Positions 1-12,483 of a stretch of DNA of 64,000 bases are shown here, piece by piece. The notes beneath the pieces were generated by a model. It was given only the letters and a program-made list of their open reading frames with translations. It had not been told where the DNA came from and searched no databases. A program made the translations under genes and the position numbers. The DNA lies in assembly GCA_029582165.1 (NCBI GenBank), contig CM055876.1, forward strand, positions 17,361,001 through 17,425,000. Reading direction: 5' to 3'. Each line of letters begins with the position of its first letter. Positions within the stretch are counted from its first letter, which is position 1. This DNA is from Portulaca oleracea (taxonomy: Eukaryota; Streptophyta; Magnoliopsida; Caryophyllales; Portulacaceae).

Positions 1-59
1 TTGCAAAAATATGGTTCAAGAACTAAGAGAATCACACTCCTAAGCTCTGATACCGATTT
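1..59 (-). mobile_element. Array A, edge of a further unit with its PBS
   Basis: This is the 5' end, in element sense, of another internal region continuing left of the window. The PBS complement lies at 44-55 with a change in its last base, directly beside LTR-A1. It shows that the array extends beyond position 1. Confidence 0.75.
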
Positions 60-1105
60 TGATGTATAACGGGATCAATGAAATCTCATTATACTTGGAA
101 ACAAGATCTTTAAAAACCAAGATAAGAATCTTGCTTCTTAAAGTTCTAAAGATCAACTAAAAGGCAATAAAAGAGATGGAAAATGTAGAAAGAACAATGA
201 AAGATGATTACCAAAGGTTGAATGTTTTGATGGATCAATGATGAACGTATAAATGAATGAAAATGGGATAGAAATTGATGAATGAACGTGTGAATGAATG
301 AAAGGAACGAATGGATGGATGAATGTAACAAATGCATGGATGAATGTATCTTCTGATTAAAGACTTTAAACGTTTGATTAGATGATAGAAACAATAGAAA
401 AGCAAGATAGAATCAAACGAATCAAAAGAAACTCACTAAGATAAATTTGAATGATAATGGCTTTGAATGATCTGTTTGACTTTTGAAGAATCTTGGAGGA
501 TAGAGGCACACCACCTTCAAGAATGCTTCAATCTCTTCCTATCACCACCAAGGACACCACCCTAGGCTAGAAGAAGATGATATGATCGAATCTCCCTTAA
601 GAGAAACGAAAACACCAGCAAAAGCTAGAGAGAAAACAACATCATGTTGTATTTGATATATGAATAAATGAATGAGATTACAAGAGGCCTAAGGGGGTAT
701 TTATAGTAATCCTAAGCCCCCTTGGACGTGGACTATTCAAGAAATTAGGCCCCTTCAGGCTTACATCGTCCTACACATTTATTACATCATAAAAACTCTA
801 AAATACAACTCTATAAAGAAAAGACTATAACTCCTTCAATACTTGTTTAAACTTTAAAATTCAAAGACCATTGGAATGCTCTTTTAATGCTCTTCAATCT
901 GTCTTTGGATGACTTCCTCATTAGACGCATGTATCTGGAGTTATAGAGTAAATTACCAAACTGCCCTTGTTCAAACCATTCAAACGAGAAGGATACTTGA
1001 GTGAATGATGCTCTTTTGCCATATAACCGAGTATTAGGCCCCTATGATGAATATTTGATGTCTTCCTTGATGTCCTTGATGTAAATGGCCGTCAAATATA
1101 CATCT
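60..1105 (-). mobile_element. LTR-A1
   Basis: The LTR is 1046 bp; its terminal CA is changed at the low-coordinate PPT side (CATCT at 1101-1105 where other copies read CATCA). The TATA box (TATAAATA in element sense) is at 698-705 and is bracketed by 7-bp inverted arms AAGGGGG (691-697) and CCCCCTT (717-723). The part of the LTR downstream of the promoter holds TTCAT/CCAT-rich low-complexity sequence (about 240-360). Confidence 0.85.
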
Positions 1106-3122
1106 TACTCCCCCGGTTGAAAAAAAGTTTGTCCTCAAACTTTTAACATAAACTCTCTTTTGTTCGCCTTCTTCACAAGAGATTTACAAGCTTTCTTCTT
1201 AAAGGCTTTGAAGTCATCATAGGTTCCTTTACAAAACTTCTTCAACTTCTTCCAAAATAATCCAAAGACAATATTGGACTTTGATTTTCGATACTCCATC
1301 ATGGATGTAGGAATTCCATGTAACTCCAAAATTTCAAAGTCTACAATTTGGCCTTTATCATTTAGTATGAAGCGATCCATTCTTGAATGATCACCCGTGA
1401 CTACAGTCTCTTGTCTTCTTCGAATCCTTGGAACTTCAACCATAAGATTCAAGTGGATATCTCTAGGGTATACATGAAAGATACGTTTCATTGGAGAATT
1501 CAAAATTGGATGGTCGCTTCTTTTTCTCTCCTCCAAGTTTGCAAGAACAAGACCCTTATGCTCCTCATACCCATGATATACCTCCTTCATAATCATCACA
1601 ATGTTGCTTTCATTCTCCTTAGGACGTGTGGTATAAGATGGAAGTAGAGATGTATCTTGATGCATGATATTCCCATCAAGCAACTTTGGTCTTTCCAACA
1701 AAGTATGACAAGTATCCATAGAAGTAATATCACACTATTATGAATATCTACAATTCTTGTAAATGGAAAGACTTACTAAGCTTCTTGGATCCACATGAAT
1801 GTCTTTGTCATGGCTTAGCCATTGTGTAGGGCGTGAATAATTCTCCAAGTTTGACGTGTGGATCATTGTTGTAGGGGCGTCAGTGTCACCATAAGAGGCA
1901 CAACTTTCTCCTTCTTTGATCAATGAACATATTACTCCTTTGTTGGTATAAGGACATATCTTGCACTCTCTTTGTTGATGTTCATTCGGCACATATACTT
2001 CTTTTAAGGCTCTCCTTGCCACATGCAATTCTTCTACATACTCCTCTTCTACTACACTTTCCTCCTCAAATAATTCGTTATTATTCGTTTGGTACCCAAC
2101 GAAAGACACTTCTTTCTTGTTAGGACACTCCAAATCAATGTGACCTAAACTTTGGCAATGACAACATCTCCTTTGCCTTTCAACATTAAGAGCTAAAAAA
2201 CTTAATTCACCCAAAGTTTTGTAAGGTAGCCATTAAACAATATGTCTAATATAATCATCAAGACCAATTAGATAACATACTAAAGTTTGTGGCTCGTCCT
2301 TTTTAAGGTCACATCTCCAAAGCAAACGCTCAAATTCTTTGGTGTACTCCTCTACGCATCTTGCTCCTTGGATCAACTTTTGTAGCTTGTAGTAGTGTCA
2401 CGTAAGTAGCTAGGTTGTAAGAACTTCTCTTGAAGTTTCTTCTTCATCTTATGCCAAGAATGTACTTTATCCTTTCCTTTGGCTTCTCGCTTCTTTTGCA
2501 AGTTTTTCCACCAAATGCTTGCTTGCTTTCGTAACTTTGAGGCAATATACTTGACCTTCTTATCATTATTCATGTCTTTGAGATCAAAGACTCTTTCCAC
2601 GATTTGCATCCAATCCAAGAATACTTCCGGATCATGACTCCCATAGAATTCCGGTATCTCTTCTTTGCAACAAAGTATGTCCTCCTTCCTTGGACATGTA
2701 CTCCATTCATATTGTGTTTCATACTCGACATCATGAAGATTCACCATACGTGGATCAACTTCAATTCGTACTCCTCCCTTTTGATGGGGTATAAGTTTCT
2801 CCAATTGTTTGGTGAGATAATCAAGTTGTTGTTTCATTTGTTGCATATCATCTTGTGAATCCATTAGAGAACTCACACACACTATGTAATACAATTCTTT
2901 GATACAAAAAGATCACAAGAAACTCACAAACTTGGGTTTAGTACATGGGAGCCGAGAGGGGATGTGTTTTTGGTTCGATTGTGTTTGGGCTATGGGTTCT
3001 TTGTGGAGCTAATGGTGGACGTGAATGTTGGAGATGATGGGGAATGGATTTGTGATGGAAAGATTGCAAAAAGATGGTTCTAGAACTAAGAGAATCAAAC
3101 TCCTAAGCTCTGAAACCAATTT
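1106..3122 (-). pseudogene. Array A internal region 1: broken gag, dead protease, integrase-core remnant
   Basis: In element sense the PBS is at 3107-3118 (one mismatch) and gag starts with ATG at 2864, preceding a coiled, Gln-rich N-terminus and the retrotransposon gag domain. A frameshift near 2390, a nonsense codon near 2233 and another at 1738 split the frame. The zinc knuckle CCHCQSLGHIDLEC is intact. The protease motif that reads IIDGGS in element C is decayed, so the catalytic Asp is missing. After the protease-RT linker the sequence jumps to an integrase-core remnant (DHSRMDRFI, then LHGIPTSMM, then FWKKL), matching [19 protein letters not shown] and LWKKL in element C. RT and RNase H are deleted. 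The PPT is at 1106-1116. Confidence 0.8.
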
Positions 3123-4134
3123 TGATGTATAATGGGATTAATGGAATCTCATTATACTTGGAAACAAGATCTTTAAAAACCAAGATAAGAATTTTGCTTC
3201 TCAAAGTTCTAAATATCAACTAAAAGGGAATAAAAGTGATCGAAAACGTAGAAAGAACAATGAAAGATGATTACCAAAGGTTGAATGTTTTGATGGATCA
3301 ATGATGAAGGTATGAATGGATGAAAATGGGATGGAAATTGATGAATAAACGTGTGAATGAATGAAAGGAACGAATGGATGGATGAATGTATCTTGTGATT
3401 TAAGACTTTGAACGTTTTATTAGATGATAGAAAAAATAGAAAAGCAAGATAGAATCAAACGAATCAAAAAAACTCACTAAGATAGATTTGAATGATAATG
3501 GCTTTGATTGATATGTTTGGCTTTTGAAGAATCTTGGAGGATACAGGCACACCACCTTCAAGAATGCTTCAATCTCTTCCTATCACCACCAAGGACGCCA
3601 CTCTAGGCTAGAAGAAGATAATATGATCGAATCTCCCTCAAGAGAAACGAAAAGACTAGCAAAAGCTAGAGAAAAAACAACATCATGTTGTATTTGATAT
3701 ATTAATGAATGAATGAGATTACAAGAGGCCAAAGGGGGTATTTATAGTAATCATAAGCCACCTTGGACGTGTACTTTTCAAGAAATTAGGCCCCTTGAGG
3801 CTTACATCATCCTACACATATATTACATCATAAAAACTCTAATATACAACTCTAGAAAGAAAAGACTATAACTCCTTCAATACTTGTCCAAACTTCAAGA
3901 TTCAAAGACCATTGGAAAGCTCTTTCAATGCTCTTCAATTATCTTTGGATGACTTCCTCATTAGGCGCATGTATCTAGAGTTATAGAGTAAATTACCAAA
4001 CTGCCCTTGTTGAAACCATTCAAACGAGAGGATACTTGAGTGAATGATGCTCTTTTTCCATGTATTGAGTATTAGGCCCCTATGATGCATATTGAATATC
4101 TTCCTTGATGTATATGGCCATCAAATATACATCA
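3123..4134 (-). mobile_element. LTR-A2
   Basis: The copy is 1012 bp with TG...CA ends in element sense. Compared with LTR-A1 it has lost one of the CCATCC-rich repeat blocks downstream of the promoter, near 3380. The TATA box and its flanking arms are present near 3740-3765. Confidence 0.85.
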
Positions 4135-6339
4135 TACTCCCCCGGTTGAATAAAAGTTTGTCCTCAAACTTGGAACATCAACTCTCTTTTGTTCGCCTTC
4201 TTCACAAGAGATTTACAAGCTTTCTTCTTAAAGGGCTTGAGGTCATCATAGATTCCTTTACAAAACTTATTCAACTTCTTCCAAAATAACCCAAAGACAT
4301 TATTGGACTTTGATTTTCGATACTCCATCATGGATGTAGGAATTCCATGTAACTCAAAAATTTCATAGTCTACAATTTGGCCTTCATCATTTAGTATGAA
4401 GCGATCCATTCTTGAATGATCACCCGCGACTATAGTCTCTTGTCTTCTTCGAATCCTTGGCACTTCAACCTTAAGATTCAAGTGGATATCTCTAGGGTGC
4501 ACATAAAAGATACGTTTCATTGGAGAATTCAAAATTGGATGGTCGCTTGTTTTTCTCTCCTCCAAGTTTGCAAGAACAAGACCCTTATGCTCTTCATACC
4601 CATGATATTCCTCCTTCATAATCGTCACAATGTTGCTTTCATTCTCTTTAGGACGTGTGGTATAAGATGGAAGTAGAGATGTCTCTTGATGCATGATATT
4701 CCTTTCAAGGTACTTTGGTCATTCCAACAAAGTATGACAAGTATCCATAGAAGTAATATAACACCATAACGAATCTCTACAATTCTTGTAAATGGAAAGA
4801 CTTACTAAGCTTCTTGGATCCACATGAATGTCTTTGTCATGGCTTAGCCATTGTGTTGGGCGTAAAAAATTCTCCATGTTTGACGTGTGGATCATTATTG
4901 TAGGGGCGTCAATGTCACCATAGGAGGCACAACTTTCTCCTTCTTTGATCAATGAACATACTTCTCCTTTGTTGGTATAACGAGAAATCTTGCACTCTCT
5001 TTGTTGATGTTCATTCGGCACATATACTTCTTTCAAGGCTCTCTTTGCCACAAGCAATTCTTCTACATACTCCTCTTCTACTACACTTTCCTCCTCAAAT
5101 AATTCGTTATTATTCGTTTGGTTCCCAACCAAAGACACTTCTTTCTTGTTAAGACACTCCAAATCAATGTGACCTAAACTTTGGCAATGACAACATCTCC
5201 TTTCCCTTTCAACATTAAGAGCTAAAGAACTTAATTGACCCAAAGTTTTGTATGGTTGCCATTCAACAATATGTCTAATATAGTCATCAAGACCAATTAG
5301 ATAACATACCAAAGTTTGTGGCTCGTCCTTTTTAAGGTCACATCTCCAAAGCAAACGCTCTAATTCTTTGGTGTACTCCTCTACGCTTCTTGCTCCTTGG
5401 ATCAACTTATGTAGCTTGTAGTAGATGTCACGTAGGTAGCTAGGTGGTAAGAACTTCTCTTGAAACTTCTTCTTCATCTTATCCCAAGAACGTACTTTAT
5501 CCTTTCCTTTGGCTTCTCGCTACTTTTGCCAGTTTTTCTACCAAATGCTTGCTTTCTTTCGTAAATTTGAGGTAATATACTTTACCTTCTTATCATTATC
5601 CATGTCTTTGAGATCAAAGACTCTTTCAACGGTTTGCATCCAATCCAAGAGTTTTTGGTGCGATTGCCCGATCTCAGTATTGGTGTTTTTTTATGGATTG
5701 CCATTTCGAAGCATTTCGTCTATTACTCCACTCTTATTGAGCCTGTGGAAGTAGGCCAACATTTCTATTGGCAAATAGGGGGGTTCCAAATCCATGGCCA
5801 AGTACTTATAACTTCGAAAGTAGATCGGTTTTTTTTCATTCCCGTGGTAGAGCGCGCCCCTGATAATTGCTTATCTCTTCTTTGCAACCAAATCTGTCCT
5901 CCTTCCTTGGACATGTACTCCATTCATATTGTGTTTCATACTCGACATCATAAAGATTCACCATACGTGGATCAACTTCAATTCGTACTCCTCCCTTTTG
6001 AAGGGGTATAAGTTTCTCCAATTGTTTGGTGAGATAATCAAGTTGTTGTTTCATTTGTTGCATATCATCTTGTGAATCCATTAGAGAACTCACACACACT
6101 ATGTAATACCAATCTTTGATACAAAAAGATCACAAGAAACTCACAAACTTAGGTTTAGTACATGGGGGACGAGAGGGGATGTGTTTTTGGTTCGATTGTG
6201 TTTGGGCTGTGGGTTCTTTGTGGAGCTAATGGTGGACGTGTATGTGGGAGATGATGGGGAATGGATTTGTGATGGAAAGATTGCAAAAAGATGGTTCAAG
6301 ACCTAAGAGAATCAAACTCCTATGCTCTGATACCAATTT
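4135..6339 (-). pseudogene. Array A internal region 2, gag interrupted by plastid-like filler
   Basis: Open stretches are 4164-4694 (protease-RT linker and integrase remnant), 4719-5477 (second half of gag, zinc knuckle and protease remnant) and 5836-6099 (gag N-terminus). The zinc knuckle reads CCHCQSLGHIDLEC, keeping all ligands. About 35 bp of gag at the PEFYGSHDPEVF segment are replaced by about 220 bp of foreign DNA (described separately), which makes this unit the longest at 3217 bp. The PBS lies just inside 6339 and the PPT at 4135-4145. Confidence 0.8.
5650..5870 (+). other. Plastid-like filler DNA inside array A gag
   Basis: At 5743-5815 the plus strand encodes [15 protein letters not shown] and continues to LITS, the N-terminal part of the plastid ATP synthase subunit a gene atpI. 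At 5844-5870 the sequence matches, from memory, the plastid trnI-GAU 5' exon and intron start (GGTAGAGCGCGCCCCTGATA then ATTGC). The stretches 5650-5742 and 5816-5843 are also foreign to the array, but I cannot name them. Host gag sequence resumes on both sides with a loss of about 35 bp. Several organelle pieces joined end to end at a small deletion fit break repair with captured filler. Neither gene piece is functional. Confidence 0.75.
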
Positions 6340-7384
6340 TGATGTATAATGGGATCAATGGAATCTCATTATACTTAGAAACTGGATCTTTAAAAACCAA
6401 GATAAGAATCTTGCTTCTCAAAGTTCTAAAGATCAACTAAAAGGGAATAAAAGAGATGGAAAACGTAGAAAGAACAATGAAAGATGATTACTACAGGTTG
6501 AATGTTTTGATGGATCAATGATGAATGTATGAATGGATGAAAATGGGATGGAAATTGATGAATCAACGTGTGAATGAATGAAAGGAACGAATGGATGGAT
6601 GAATGTAACGAATGGATGGATGAATGTATCTTGTGATTTAAGACTTTGCACGTTTGTATAGATGATAGAAACAATAGAAAAGCAAGATAGAATCAAACGA
6701 ATCAAAAGAAGCTCACTAAGATAGATTTGAATGATAATGGCTTTGAATGATATGTTTGGCTTTTGAAGAATCTTGGAGGATACAGGCACACCACCTTCAA
6801 GAATGCTTCAATCTCTTCCTATCACCACCAAGGACGCCACCCTAGGCTAGAAGAAGATGATATGATCGAATCTCCCTCAAGAGAAACGAAAAGACTAGCA
6901 AAAGCTAGAGAGAAAACAACATCATGTTGTATTTGATATATGAATGAATGAATGAGATTATATGAGGTCTAAGGGGGTATTTATAGTAATCCTAAGTCCC
7001 CTTTGACGTGTACTATTCTAGAAATTAGGCTCCTTGAGGCTTACATCATCCTACACATTTATTACATCATAAAAACTCTAAAATACAACTCTAGAAGGAA
7101 AGGACTATAACTCCTTCAATACTTGTCCAAACTTCAATATTCAAAGACCATTGGAAAGCTCTTTCAATGCTCTTTAATCTATCTTTGGATGACTTCCTCA
7201 TTAGACGCATGTATCTAGAGTTATAGAGTAAATTACCAAACTACCCTTGTTGAAACCATTCAAACGAGAGCATACTTGAGTTAATGATGCTCTTTTGCCA
7301 TATAACCGAGTATTAGGCCCCTATGATGCATATTGGATGTCTTCCTTGATGTCCTTGATGTATATGGCCATCAAATATACATCA
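6340..7384 (-). mobile_element. LTR-A3
   Basis: The copy is 1045 bp with clean TG...CA ends. It carries both CCATCC-rich blocks downstream of the promoter (6480-6630). The promoter region around 6975-7000 retains the TATA box, but the arm toward the LTR start has a base change, giving AAGTCCCCTTT. Confidence 0.85.
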
Positions 7385-9469
7385 TACTCCCCCGGTTGAA
7401 AAAACGTTTGTCCTCAAACTTTGAACATCAACTCTCTTTTGTTCGTCTTCTTCACAAGAGATTTACAAGCTTTCTTTTTCAAAAAATTACTTAGGGGTAC
7501 CCTAACTTTTGGTGAAATGTTTTTCTGGTTCCCTAACTTTTAAAAACTAAGGCTTTGATGTCGTCATAGATTCCTTTACAAAACTTATTCAACTTCTTCC
7601 AAAATAACCAAAAGACATTATTGGACTTTGATTTCGATACTCCAGTATGGATGTAGGAAGTCCATGTAACTCCAAAATTTCATAGTCTACAATTTAGCCT
7701 TCATCATTTAGTATGAAGCGATCCATTCTTGAATGATCACCCGCGACTATAGTCTCTTGTCTTCTTCGAATCCTTTGCACTTCAACCATAAGATTCAAGT
7801 GGATATATCTAGGGTGCACATGAAAGATACGTTTCATTGGAGAATTCAAAATTGGATAGTCGCTTGTTTTTCTCTCCTCCATGTTTGCAAGAGCAAGACC
7901 CTTATGCTCTTCATACCCATGATTTTCCTCCTTCATAATCGTCACATTGTTGCTTTCATTCTCCTTAGGCCGTGTGGTATAAGATGGAAGTAGAGATGTC
8001 TCTTGATGCATGATATTCCTTTCAAGCAACTTTGGTCTTTCCAACAAAGTATGACAAGTATCCATAGAAGTAATATCACACCATAATGAATCTCTACAAT
8101 TCTTGTAAATGGAAAGACTTACTAAGCTTTTTGGATCCACATGAATGTCTTTGTCATGGCCTAGCCATTGTGTTGGGCGTAAATAATTCTCCAAGTTTGA
8201 CGTGTGGATCATTATTGTAGGGGCGTCAATGTCAACATAAGAGGCACAACTGTCTCCTTCTTTGATCAATGAACATACTTCTCCTTTGTTGGTATAATGA
8301 GAGATCTTGCACTCTCTTTGTTGATGTTCATTCGGCACATATACTTCTTTCAAGGCTCTCCTTGCCACAAGCAATTCTTCTACATACTCCTCTTCTACTA
8401 CACTTTCCTCCTCAAATAATTCGTTATTATTCATTTGGTACCCAACCAAACACACTTCTTTCTTGTTAGGACACTCCAAATCAATATGACCTAAACTTTT
8501 GCAATGACAACATCTCCTTTGCCTTTCAACATTAAGAGCTAAAAAACTTAATTCACCCAAAGTTTTGTATGGTTGCCATTCAACAATATGTCTAATATAA
8601 TCATCAAGACCAATTAGATAAGATACCAAACTTTGTGGCTCGTCCTTTTTAAGGTCACATCTCCAAAGCAAACGCTCAAATTCTTTGGTGTACTCCTCTA
8701 CGCTTCTTGCTCCTTAGACCAACTTTTGTAGCTTGTAGTAGTTGTCACGTAGGTAGCTAGGTGGTATGAACTTCTCTTGAAGCTTCTTCTTCATCTTATC
8801 CCAAGAACGTACTTTATCATTTCCTTTAGGTTCTCGCTACTTTTGCAAGTTTTTCCACCAAATTCTTGCTTTCTTTCGTAACTTTGAGGTAATATACTTG
8901 ACCTTCTTATCATTATCCATGTCTTTGAGATCAAAGACTCTTTCCACCGTTTGCATCCAATCCAAGAATACTTCTGGATCATGACTCCCATAGAATTCTG
9001 GTATCTCTTCTTTGCAACCAAATCTGTCCTCCTTCCTTGGACATGTACTTCATTCATATTGTGTTTCATAATCGACATCATGAAGATTCACCATACGTGG
9101 ATCAACTTCAATTCGTACTCCTCCCTTTTGAAGGGGTATAAGTTTCTCCAATTGTTTGGTGAGATAATCAAGTTGTTGTTTCATTTGTTGCATATCATCT
9201 TGTGAATCCATTAGAGAACTCACACACACTATGTAATACCAATCTTTGATACAAAAAGATCACAAGAAACTCACAAACTTGGGTTTAGTACATGGGGGAC
9301 GAGAGGGGATGTGTTTTTGGTTCGATTGTGTTTGGGTTGTGGGTTCTTTGTGGAGCTAATGGTGGACGTGTATGTGGGAGATGATGGGGAATGGATTTGT
9401 GATGGAAAGATTGCAAAAAGATGGTTCAAGACCTAAGAAAATCAAACTCCTATGCTCTGATACCAATTT
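7385..9469 (-). pseudogene. Array A internal region 3
   Basis: The longest open stretch, 7694-8671 (325 codons), runs from the second half of gag through the zinc knuckle, protease remnant and linker into the integrase remnant. A nonsense codon at 7694-7696 replaces the Gln of the DEGQIVD segment found in other units. Another stop lies near 8716. The gag N-terminus follows at about 8791-9210 with more stops. The first Cys pair of the zinc knuckle is kept (CCHCKSLGH). A 71-bp insertion near 7477-7547 breaks the C-terminal Lys-rich tail. The PBS is at 9454-9465. Confidence 0.8.
7477..7547. repeat. 71-bp insertion unique to array A unit 3
   Basis: Other units read straight from the Lys-rich tail codons into AAGGCTTTGA; here about 71 bp intervene. 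The insert contains a near-palindrome AGGGGTACCCT and two copies of CCCTAACTTTT about 32 bp apart. It resembles the end of some other repeat, which I cannot identify. Confidence 0.6.
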
Positions 9470-10466
9470 TGATGTATAATGGGATCAATGGAATCTCATT
9501 ATACTTAGAAACTGGATCTTTAAAAACCAAGATAAGAATCTTGCTTCTCAAAGTTCTAAAGATCAACTAAAAGGGAATAAAAGAGATGGAAAACGTAGAA
9601 AGAACAATGAAAGATGATTACTACAGGTTGAATGTTTTGATGGATCAATGATGAATGTATGAATGGATGAAAATGGGATGGAAATTGATGAATCAACGTG
9701 TGAATGAATGAAAGGAACGAATGGATGGATGAATGTAACGAATGGATGGATGAATGTATCTTGTGATTTAAGACTTTGCACGTTTAATTAGATGATAGAA
9801 ACAATAGAAAAGCAAGATAGATTCAAACGAATCAGAAGAAGCTCACTAAGATAGATTTGAATGATAATGGCTTTAAATGATATGTTTGGCTTTCGAAGAA
9901 TCTTGGAGGATACAGGCACACCACCTTCAAGAATGCTTCAATCTCTTTCTAACACCACCAAGGACGCCACCCTAGTCTAGAAGAAGATGATATGATCTAA
10001 TCTCCCTCAAGAGAAACGAAAAGACTAGCAAAAGCTAGAGAGAAAACAACATCATGTTGTATTTGATATATGAATGAATGAATGAGATTACAAGAGGCCT
10101 AAGGGGGTATTTATAGTAATCCTAAGCCCCCTTGGACGTGTACAATTCAATAAATTAGGCCCCTTGAGGCTTACATCATCCTTCAAAAGACTATAACTCC
10201 TTCAATACTTGTCCAAACTTCAAGATTCAAAGACCATTGGAAAGTTCTTTCAATGCTCTTTAATATATCTTTGGATGACTTCCTCATTAGACGCATGTAT
10301 CTAGAGTTATGGAGTAAATTACCAACCCTCTTGTCAAACCATTCAAACGAGAGGATACTTGAGTGAATGATGCTCTTTGCCATATAACCGTGTATTAGGC
10401 CCCTATGATGCATATTGGATGTCTTCCTTGATGTCCTTGATGTATATGGCCATCAAATATACATCA
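9470..10466 (-). mobile_element. LTR-A4
   Basis: The copy is 997 bp. It shares with LTR-A5 and A6 a deletion of the block that elsewhere reads CACATTTATTACATCATAA (near 10180). It has its own small rearrangement near 10320-10335, where the others read a longer AACTGCCCTTGTTG segment. Confidence 0.85.
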
Positions 10467-12483
10467 TACTCCCCCGGTTGAAAAAACCTTTGTCCTCAAA
10501 CTTTGAACATCAACTCTCTTTTGTTCGCCTTCTTCACAAGAGATTTACAAGCTTTCTTCTTAAAGGCTTTGAATCCATCACAGATTCCTTTAATAAACTT
10601 ATTCAACTTCTTCCAAAATAACCAAAAGACAGTATTCGACTTTGATTTTCGATACTCCATCATGGATGCAGGAATTCCATGTAACTCCAAAATTTCAAAG
10701 TCTACAATTTGGCCTTCATCATTTAGTATGAAGCGATCCATTCTTGAATGATCACCCGCGACAATAGTCTCTTTTCTTCTTCGAATCATTGGCACTTCAA
10801 CCATAAGATTCAAGTGGATATCTCTAGGGTGCACATGAAAGATACGTTTCATTGGAGAAATCAAAATTGGATGGTCGCTTGTTTTTCTCTCCTCCAAGTT
10901 TGCAAGAACAAGACCCTTATTCTCTTCATACCCATGATATTCCTCCTTCATAATCGTCACAATGTTGCTTTCATTCTCCTTAGGCCGTGTGGTATAAGAT
11001 GGAAGTGGAGATGTCTCTTGATGCATGATATTCCTTTCAAGCAACTTTGGTCTTTCCAACAAAGTATGAAAAGTATCCATAGAGGTAATATCACACCATA
11101 ATGAATCTCTACAATTCTTGTAAATGGAAAGACTTACTAAGCTTCTTGGATCCACATGAATGTCTTTGTCATGGCTTAGCCATTGTGTTGGGCGTAAATA
11201 ATTCTCCAAGTTTGACGTGTGGATCATTATTGTAGGGGCGTCAATGTCAACATAAGAGGCACAACTGTCTCCTTCTTTGATCAATGAACATACTTCTCCT
11301 TTGTTGGTATAATGAGAGATCTTGAACTCTCTTTGTTGATGTTCATTCGACACATATACTTCTTTCAAGGCTCTCCTTGCCACAAGCAATTCTTCTACAT
11401 ACTCCTCTTCTACTACACTTTCCTCCTCAAATAATTCGTTATTATTCATTTGGTACCCAACCAAACACACTTCTTTCTTGTTAGGACACTCCAAATCAAT
11501 GTGACCTAAACTTTGATAATAACAACATCTCCTTTGCCTTTCAACATTAAGACCTAAAGAACTTAATTCACCCAAAGTTTTGTATGGTTGCCATTCAACA
11601 ATATGTCTAATATAATCATCAAGACCAATTAGATAACATACCAAAGTTTGTGGCTCGTCCTTTTTAAGGTCACATCTCCAAAGCAAAGGCTCAAATGCTT
11701 TGGTGTACTCCTCTACGCTTCTTGCTCCTAGGATCAACTTTTGTAGCTTATAGTAGCTGTCACGTAGGTAGCTAGGTGGTAAGAAGTTCTCTTGAAGCTT
11801 CTTCTTCATCTTATCCCAAGAACTTACTTTATCCTTTCCTTTGGCTTCTCGCTACTTTTGCAAGTTTTACTGCCAAATGCTTCCTTTCTTTCGTAACTTT
11901 GAGGTAATATACTTGACCTTCTTATCATTATCCATGTCTTTGAGATCAAATACTCTTTCCACGGTTTGCATCCAATCCAAGAATACTTCTGGATCATGAC
12001 TCCCATAGAATTCCGGTATCTCTTCTTTGCAACCAAATCTGTCCTCCTTCCTTGGACATGTACTCCATTCATATTGTGTTTCATAATCGACATTATGAAG
12101 ATTCACCATACGTGGATCAACTTGAATTGTACTCCTCCCTTTTGAAGGGGTATAAGTTTCTCCAATTGTTTGGTGAGATAATCAAGTTGTTGTTTCATTT
12201 GTTGCATATCATCTAGTGAATCCATTAGAGAACTCACACACACTATGTAATACCAATCTTTGATACAAAAAGATCACAAGAAACTCACAAACTTGGGTTT
12301 AGTACATGGGGGACGAGAGGGGATGTGTTTTTGGTTCGATTGTGTTTGGGCTATGGATTCTTTGTGGAGCTAATGGTGGACGTGTATGTGGGGGATGATG
12401 GGGAATGGATTTGTGATGGAAAGATTGCAAAAAGATGGTTCAAGACCTAAGAGAATCAAACTCCTATGCTCTAATACCAATTT
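10467..12483 (-). pseudogene. Array A internal region 4 with a 437-codon chimeric open frame
   Basis: The frame 10496-11809 is open for 437 codons. It holds, in order, the C-terminal half of gag (residues 1-85), a zinc knuckle that has lost its second Cys (CCYYQSLGH, residues 93-107), acidic linker EEESVVEEEY (130-140), a protease remnant with EVCSLIKEG replacing the catalytic Asp motif (about 170-180), the protease-RT linker, an integrase-core remnant (about 355-415) and a Lys-rich tail. The N-terminal half of gag upstream (11,824-12,230) contains two nonsense codons and, at about 12,127, a 1-bp deletion that unit 5 lacks. The PBS region near 12,465 has a changed base. No catalytic site survives. 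Confidence 0.8.

Noticed and set aside
1387..1647. Plus-strand frames of 60-130 codons repeated in each array A unit (for example MITRDYSLLSSSNPW...)
   Set aside because: They are antisense shadows of the gag-protease-integrase frame and recur only because the units recur.
5844..5870. A tRNA gene matching plastid trnI-GAU
   Set aside because: Only part of the 5' exon plus a few intron bases is present, with no anticodon-side 3' exon, so it is a fragment in filler DNA.
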